Assembly (NCBI GenBank): GCA_023248095.1
Contig: JAHFFF010000069.1
Span: 1 to 8,450, forward strand
DNA: 8,450 nt
Reading direction: 5' to 3'
Source of the DNA: Candidatus Omnitrophota bacterium
GTDB lineage: Bacteria > Omnitrophota > Gorgyraeia > 1-14-0-20-64-10
Within the stretch, counting starts at the first letter, position 1. The number at the start of each line of letters is the position of its first letter. Shown here one piece after another: positions 5,901 to 8,450 of the stretch. The translations under genes were made by a program, and so were the position numbers. The notes under the pieces are model-generated. The model was not told the DNA's origin. It ran no database searches and saw only the letters and a program-made list of their open reading frames with translations.

Positions 5901-6544
5901 GCCAGCGGAATCACCTGGATAAAGTCGGGTTGCACGTTGACTTTACGGACTCGCAGGAGACCCACATGGGGCGCCCCAAAACCTCCAACCCCCACAGTAG
6001 ATCCAAGGTATTCAGCAGACCGTTTTCTTCCGTTGGAAAGAACGATCTTTAACGATGGGAGAAAACCAAGCTCACTGTAGGAAGGCCCCATCGGCTTAAC
6101 GACGTGATAGGCCGAAAGGATGTAGAAATATTTTTTATCCTCATGAAAGATGATGCCTGAACCTTCGGAATGAACCGATCTCGTTTTCCAATCCACGTTC
6201 CAGTCGTATTTCTCCTCCATGCGCCGTAATCTTTCGTCATCATAGGAGGTCTTAGGGATAGGCACGCGCGTATGCACCTGCACCAACCCTTTTACCGGAA
6301 AACCAGCCTTAATCAGATTCTCCATGCTCGAATCTTCCTCGAGACCCGCTTGAACCCAAAACGCGGTCGGAGAAGCAGCCGGAACGTTATTGGAGGGGCT
6401 GGTCAGGGAAGTGACCAAATCCCGCTTGATCTGAGGGTTGGATTCTTCAAGGCCAGTCTGGCGCAGGGCGAAGGCAGAGTTGGGGAGAGACAAGGAGAGC
6501 GCTATCCCGAGCGCCATCACTTTTGAAATGGGCTTACTTAGCAT
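2930..6544 (-). CDS. Giant exported multidomain protein (protease-like, WD40, TIM barrel, HEAT)
   Basis: 1204 residues and not a known named protein. A signal peptide covers 1-26 (Lys4, Lys8, hydrophobic 10-20, cleavage after Ala24-Phe-Ala26). About 84-345 is a chymotrypsin-fold domain with His147 and Ser303. About 381-730 forms a seven-bladed WD40 propeller. About 741-957 is a triosephosphate-isomerase-like barrel. About 958-1020 holds two HEAT-like repeats. 1027-1204 is unrecognised. GLEE tags occur at 31-34, 67-70, 375-378 and 1023-1026, at domain boundaries. The product should be exported (periplasm or outside) and may act as a scaffold or substrate-binding protein; its function is unknown. 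The start is fixed by the signal peptide; the Shine-Dalgarno sequence is weak (GAGA). The gene splits plsY from gpsA. I see no frameshift, and the domains follow in one uninterrupted frame. Confidence 0.93.
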   Translation of the reverse strand: MLSKPISKVMALGIALSLSLPNSAFALRQTGLEESNPQIKRDLVTSLTSPSNNVPAASPTAFWVQAGLEEDSSMENLIKAGFPVKGLVQVHTRVPIPKTSYDDERLRRMEEKYDWNVDWKTRSVHSEGSGIIFHEDKKYFYILSAYHVVKPMGPSYSELGFLPSLKIVLSNGRKRSAEYLGSTVGVGGFGAPHVGLLRVRKVNVQPDFIQVIPLADPALVEAALRTGAEVIMAGYPGNEDRKQSFQLKVGKILPRGDPMYQPFLERQLKFPLVNREAPEEQTWVPEEYVAVRKDDLQGLGGISGGAVLYQGRIIGVLGFGQLHGHNMLSISATTVRVVLQALIDGTIPEHRFEDASDAVAKAAFAEALRQTATAGLEEKSPWKSIERAHAGWVVNLAPSRNPNIPKFVSAGADGLIRVWGWDSGAWIPIYVDNEPLKGLEHPGVLAIDLSSNGVAVLSVSPDRVMRENIHYGRAETGLPFNIVGVSSSDLGPGGVAIGPHRMSAAFAGKFSGQVYLQNLDDKRPLSAGRTLPTQDGSSPLSVGFRPEPQTDEERRGQPDGRILAVGTSSGNVELWKLPARIGEELPQRLLVLPGHAGNVLAIDFSLDGKLLATGDDRGVIRIWDVRNLEEKGVAQLRYEVKHQDAGRIFRLEFSSEGNILASAGEAGTVRFWNTGTGKQFTSPTFIGQIPVHSVIFKAKELDPKKNPNNDPLRQSVAIGLADGSIHLLSNAEFIAPRSVEELVTEMKVRRGFGFINRRAPDYPADANPGFLADFAGQLTKRGLTPKFDIQVGDEVSLDALRQFRKEYPAASAAVAIYEASQVASVIAAAKGYNLIVSARGAEIQADAKEVARAGATGRVLVIAKVEDWKGVQAANQEGVQGIEVEPAADSTGKVEGTVELLRRITAAKEFGRILILGSAGGVKQENAADLLVEGYVGFSVAPGTLESKLQWFKASMQTVPVLKSVLFDPSPDVRISAVEAIAKQGRLVSPEIVSLLRMSMWHHDPRVYDAISKVLERISPSAGLEEGVSVRTVQEIAEKAPGLAADLKERKVSGLALLPVRVAPAEIPKRLVHLYGHPAASEAAIQILPEAWGLGRWEIIPVGNPARANELLQKATEDAAQGWTAVIALNPSAGLILPQGHPLTLLISPEKKKWEGIKRDVLAAFVDQLRTEKNLILDLTSGSIRVLDIPGWGQFYAIDLLESA
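2933..3466 (-). other. Unrecognised C-terminal domain (residues 1027-1204)
   Basis: About 178 residues following GLEE tag 4, with alternating helix- and strand-like segments (for example GLALLPVRV, WTAVIALNPS, LTLLISPE, LILDLTSGSIRVLDIPG). It looks like an alpha/beta domain. I cannot match it to any family. Confidence 0.45.
3467..3481 (-). repeat. GLEE tag 4 (AGLEE, residues 1022-1026)
   Basis: Coded GCT GGT TTG GAG GAA. It lies between the HEAT-like repeats and the unrecognised C-terminal domain. Confidence 0.6.
3485..3673 (-). other. Two HEAT-like repeats (residues 958-1020)
   Basis: Helix pairs with a HEAT-style pattern: VLKSVLFDPSPDVRISAVEA, then IVSLLRMSMWHHDPRVYDAI. Each has the typical D-P-x-V-R or D-P-R-V turn followed by an Ala-rich helix. 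The second is less regular. Confidence 0.5.
3674..4324 (-). other. Triosephosphate-isomerase-like TIM barrel, degraded active site (residues 741-957)
   Basis: Eight strand-like segments alternate with helices. The end, GSAGGVKQENAADLLVEG followed by GFSVAPGTLE, parallels the TIM phosphate-binding end (GGSVKPENAAELL, then GALVGGASL). VEPAADSTGK at 884-893 parallels the catalytic-Glu/loop-6 segment YEPVWAIGTGK, so Glu885 and Thr-Gly-Lys are kept. The NWKMN segment (catalytic Lys) appears as FINRR, and the GHSERR segment (catalytic His) appears as VSARGAE, so both key residues seem lost. It is therefore probably not an isomerase. The alignment is from memory of the family. Confidence 0.6.
4355..5404 (-). 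other. Seven-bladed WD40 propeller (residues 381-730)
   Basis: Seven blade-like units can be counted. The best is LLVLPGHAGNVLAIDFSLDG followed by GVIRIWDVRN (589-627), with the classic GH and WD positions. Other strand ends read LIRVWGWDSG, VYLQNLD, VELWKLP, VRFWNTG and IHLLSN. The second blade (437-472) has lost its Trp. Seven blades make one closed propeller, usually a binding platform. Confidence 0.85.
5411..5446 (-). repeat. GLEE tag 3 (ALRQT-ATA-GLEE, residues 367-378)
   Basis: Lies between the protease-like domain and the propeller. ALRQT is coded GCG CTT CGG CAA ACA and GLEE is coded GGG TTG GAG GAG. It repeats tag 1 with three extra residues. Confidence 0.75.
5510..6295 (-). other. 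Trypsin-like protease domain with altered triad (residues 84-345)
   Basis: SAYHVV supplies His147 and GISGGAVLYQGRIIGV supplies Ser303, in the standard GxSGG setting. The strand that normally reads D-x-A-L-L reads H-V-G-L-L here, so the Asp position is His193 (codon CAT; GAT would be Asp). Spacings of 46 and 110 residues agree with the chymotrypsin fold (45 and 93 in chymotrypsin). Confidence 0.75.
6335..6349 (-). repeat. GLEE tag 2 (AGLEE, residues 66-70)
   Basis: Coded GCG GGT CTC GAG GAA. It follows a Ser/Pro/Asn-rich linker and precedes the protease-like domain. Confidence 0.6.
6443..6469 (-). repeat. GLEE tag 1 (ALRQTGLEE, residues 26-34)
   Basis: Coded GCC CTG CGC CAG ACT GGC CTT GAA GAA. 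It begins at the predicted signal-peptidase site, so LRQTGLEE would be the mature N-terminus. All five ALRQT codons differ from those in tag 3. Confidence 0.75.
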
Positions 6545-6564
6545 TGGGTTCTCGTCGGCATTCT

Positions 6565-6593
6565 ATTTTATCGGGGGATTGTGCCTTTGATAA
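6565..6593 (-). promoter_or_regulatory. Putative promoter of the exported-protein gene
   Basis: In the 113-base gap after plsY, minus strand TTATCA (6588-6593, 4 of 6) and TAAAAT (6565-6570, 5 of 6) are 17 bases apart. Initiation near 6558 gives a leader of about 14 bases. The gap is A+T rich with two T-runs but no convincing terminator. Read by eye. Confidence 0.45.
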
Positions 6594-6657
6594 AAGCGTA
6601 CCTGATTAACCCTTAAAAAACAAGGATTTCTGTAAAAAAATCTAAGCTGAGTTTGTA

Positions 6658-7269
6658 TTAACCTGGTTTTGAGCCGATGCGGTGCTCGTCGCCGTGGAGG
6701 AGCCGCAGGATGTTGGGCCGGTGGCGGGCAATGATGGCCAGGCTCACCCCGATCCCGCCGAGAACCCAGACGGTCGGCAGGCCGAACAACACCATGAAGA
6801 AGGGAGCGCTGAAGGCGGACGCGATGGAGGCAACCGAGACGAAGCGGGTGAAGAAGGCAACAATCAGCCAGATTGCGAAGGTCCCCAGGCCGACCCGCCA
6901 ATCCAGGCCCAGCAGGACCCCCAGGCCGGTGGCGACCCCCCGGCCTCCCTTAAACTCCAGGAAGGGGTTCCAGATGTGGCCTGCAACTGAGGTGATGCCA
7001 AGGAGGATCCGGAAGGAATCGGCCGGCATGCCCACCCCCATCTGAATCCCCTTGGAGGCCAGCAGCGTCACCGGCAGCCACCCTTTCGCCGCGTCGATGA
7101 GGAGAACCAGCAGGCCGGGAAGTTTTCCGACAACGCGTGCCACGTTGGTCGCTCCCACGTTTCCGCTGCCGTGCTGACGAACATCGATCCCCTTCAACCG
7201 GCCGGCGATGAGCCCAGTGGGGATGGAGCCAAGCAGGTAAGCGAGACAAAGTGATACTAACGTGATCAT
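6658..7269 (-). CDS. plsY: Acyl-phosphate:glycerol-3-phosphate acyltransferase
   Basis: Inner-membrane enzyme that transfers an acyl chain from acyl-phosphate (made by PlsX) to position 1 of glycerol-3-phosphate, the first step of phosphatidic acid synthesis. 203 residues is the normal length. The three conserved cytoplasmic motifs are present: GSIPTGLIAGRL (14-25), GSGNVGATNVARVVG (35-49), and GHIWNPFLEFKGGRGVATGLG (about 97-117). Several hydrophobic helices lie between them, including IIARHRPNILRLL near the end. The ATG at 7269 overlaps the der TGA in ATGA and gives the usual PlsY N-terminus. A longer in-frame reading upstream only re-reads der, so I rejected it. No strong Shine-Dalgarno sequence precedes the start, which fits coupled translation from der. 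Its substrate comes from GpsA, encoded further downstream. Confidence 0.97.
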   Translation of the reverse strand: MITLVSLCLAYLLGSIPTGLIAGRLKGIDVRQHGSGNVGATNVARVVGKLPGLLVLLIDAAKGWLPVTLLASKGIQMGVGMPADSFRILLGITSVAGHIWNPFLEFKGGRGVATGLGVLLGLDWRVGLGTFAIWLIVAFFTRFVSVASIASAFSAPFFMVLFGLPTVWVLGGIGVSLAIIARHRPNILRLLHGDEHRIGSKPG

Positions 7270-8450
7270 CGTTGTTTTGCCAGCAGGCGGATCCGGATGG
7301 GCGTGCCCATGTATCCCCCTTTTTCCCTCAAGAGGTTCTCCAAAAAGGTCATGTCCGTGGCCCGGAATCCCCTTTTCACCCGCGCCAGCAGATGAAAGGT
7401 GGGCGGTCGAACACTCACCTGCCACAGCCGGATGAGCTGCGCGTTTCGCAGGCCAACCGGCGTTCTGGAATCCTGCTGGATGGCCTCCAGCAATTCCTTG
7501 AGCTGGCCTCCGGACAGACGCCGATTGGACTGCTCCACAACATCGGAAATCTTCTCGATCATCTTGAGAACTTGGAAACCGGTCTTGGCCGAGGTGCAGA
7601 CCACCGGCGCAAAGCGGAGGAAGGGAGCTCGGCGGGCGATGGATGCGGTTACGCTCTTAAGATCGGTCGACCGCGCCATCAGGTCCCATTTGTTGACCGC
7701 AAGGCACAGGGGCTTGCCCGCGGTGAGTACCTGGTCCAGCAAAGCGAGGTCGTCCCGGACGATCCCGAGCGGGGCTTCCAACACGCCCAGAGAGACATGG
7801 GACCGGGTGATCATCTCCAGCGCCTTCATGCGGGCAACGGCATCCATCTGGGATTTCAGGGTGCGCCGGGAGCGGATCCCAGCGGTATCAATCCAGCAGA
7901 ATCTCTGTCCCCGGTAGGAGAACTCCGCCTCGACCGGATCACGCGTGGTCCCGGGCTGCTCATCCACCAGAACGCGGTCCTCTTTGAGGATGCAGTTGAG
8001 CAGCGAGGATTTTCCCACGTTGGGCCGGCCGACAATGGCGACCCGGATCGTAGCTGCGTTTTCATCCTCGGCACCAGGCGGGCGGTGCCGGGCACCGATT
8101 TTTGAGACGATGGCATCCAAAAGATCCCCGACACCCAGCCCGTGCATGCTGGAAATCGCCCAAGGGGTTCCCAGTCCCAACTCCGAGAATTCGTGGATGG
8201 CCGGGATCTCACGATCGGTGTCCGCCTTATTGATCACCAACAGAACCGGCTTATCCCACCGGCGCACCCAGGCCGCCACCTGCCGGTCGAGGGGAACCAC
8301 CCCCTCCCGTCCATCGCAGACCAACAGGGCGAGGCCGGCCTCCTCCATCGCATGGGTCACCTGCGATGCAATCGCTTCTTCGATCCGATCGCGGTGAGGA
8401 AATTGCAGGCCGCCGGTATCCACCACGCGGAAGGGGATCCCCCCCCACTC
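7266..8450 (-). CDS. der: Ribosome-assembly GTPase Der (EngA), partial 5' end
   Basis: Essential double GTPase that helps assemble the 50S ribosomal subunit. The visible 394 residues enter from the right edge just before the first DxxG box (DTGG), so the first P-loop and about 50-60 residues are missing. In the first G domain NKAD is visible. The second domain is complete: GRPNVGKSSLLN, PGTTRD, DTAGIR, NKWD and SAKTG. The C-terminal KH-like domain ends LREKGGYMGTPIRIRLLAKQR, as is usual. In the second domain the switch II-following stretch reads GVLEAPLGIVRDD, where most family members have a form of 'vlDaxeGixxQD', a mild divergence. The stop TGA overlaps the plsY ATG. The start codon and promoter lie outside the window. 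Confidence 0.97.
   Translation of the reverse strand, partial: EWGGIPFRVVDTGGLQFPHRDRIEEAIASQVTHAMEEAGLALLVCDGREGVVPLDRQVAAWVRRWDKPVLLVINKADTDREIPAIHEFSELGLGTPWAISSMHGLGVGDLLDAIVSKIGARHRPPGAEDENAATIRVAIVGRPNVGKSSLLNCILKEDRVLVDEQPGTTRDPVEAEFSYRGQRFCWIDTAGIRSRRTLKSQMDAVARMKALEMITRSHVSLGVLEAPLGIVRDDLALLDQVLTAGKPLCLAVNKWDLMARSTDLKSVTASIARRAPFLRFAPVVCTSAKTGFQVLKMIEKISDVVEQSNRRLSGGQLKELLEAIQQDSRTPVGLRNAQLIRLWQVSVRPPTFHLLARVKRGFRATDMTFLENLLREKGGYMGTPIRIRLLAKQR

Noticed and set aside
6538..6561. Seven-codon upstream ORF overlapping the exported-protein start
   Set aside because: Its ATG lies upstream of the predicted transcription start and has no ribosome binding site; a chance frame.
6608..6628. 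Hairpin after plsY (minus strand AATCCTT-GTTTTTT-AAGGGTT)
   Set aside because: Stem of only 7 pairs with a G-U and a T-rich loop, and no T-tract follows, so it is not a convincing terminator.
7272..8105. 277-residue plus-strand reading frame opposite der
   Set aside because: It is the antisense of a clearly conserved GTPase with all its motifs. The product is Arg/Gly/Pro/His-rich without a recognisable motif, as expected for a shadow in G+C-rich DNA.
8439..8446. Run of eight C residues at the right edge, possible phase-variation tract or frameshift
   Set aside because: The der frame reads straight through (EWGGIPFRVVDTGG, as in the family), so there is no evidence of slippage.

Overview
Every supported gene in this window lies on the minus strand and the packing is tight, as on a bacterial chromosome. 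In transcription order (right to left) they are: der (5' end off the right edge), plsY, a 1204-residue exported multidomain protein, gpsA, a nucleotidyltransferase-like gene fused to HEPN-toxin remnants, a 63-residue membrane protein, tRNA-Pro(GGG), and hom (3' end off the left edge). The DNA is moderately G+C rich, which produces many long antisense shadow ORFs. The core genes look ordinary for a free-living or environmental bacterium. The tRNA has no encoded CCA. A der-plsY-gpsA cluster plus a very large secreted fusion protein carrying repeated GLEE tags makes me think of an uncultured PVC-related lineage such as Omnitrophota. That placement is a weak inference from memory, not something proved here.

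Right part (6658-8450): Der, a double-GTPase 50S assembly factor, overlaps plsY by 4 bases (ATGA), so the two are probably translationally coupled. PlsY is the acyl-phosphate:glycerol-3-phosphate acyltransferase. GpsA, at 1849-2847, makes its substrate glycerol-3-phosphate from DHAP, so the cluster pairs phospholipid precursor synthesis with ribosome assembly.

Centre (2930-6544): between these two partner genes sits a giant exported protein. It has a signal peptide, a trypsin-like domain whose triad Asp is replaced by His, a seven-bladed WD40 propeller, a triosephosphate-isomerase-like barrel with degraded active site, two HEAT-like repeats and an unrecognised C-terminal domain. Four copies of a GLEE tag lie at domain junctions. 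Two of them extend to ALRQT...GLEE, and in those two every ALRQT codon differs synonymously. This is the most unusual object in the window.

Left part (1-1843): gpsA is followed 5 bases later by an MntA-type nucleotidyltransferase (GSX10DXD). Its C-terminus appears to be the two ends of a HEPN (HepT-like) toxin joined together with the catalytic core missing. This looks like a collapsed HEPN/MNT toxin-antitoxin pair. A small two-helix membrane protein follows after another 5 bases. A tRNA-Pro gene with its own probable promoter comes next, and hom starts 16 bases after the tRNA end with its ribosome binding site almost touching the tRNA.
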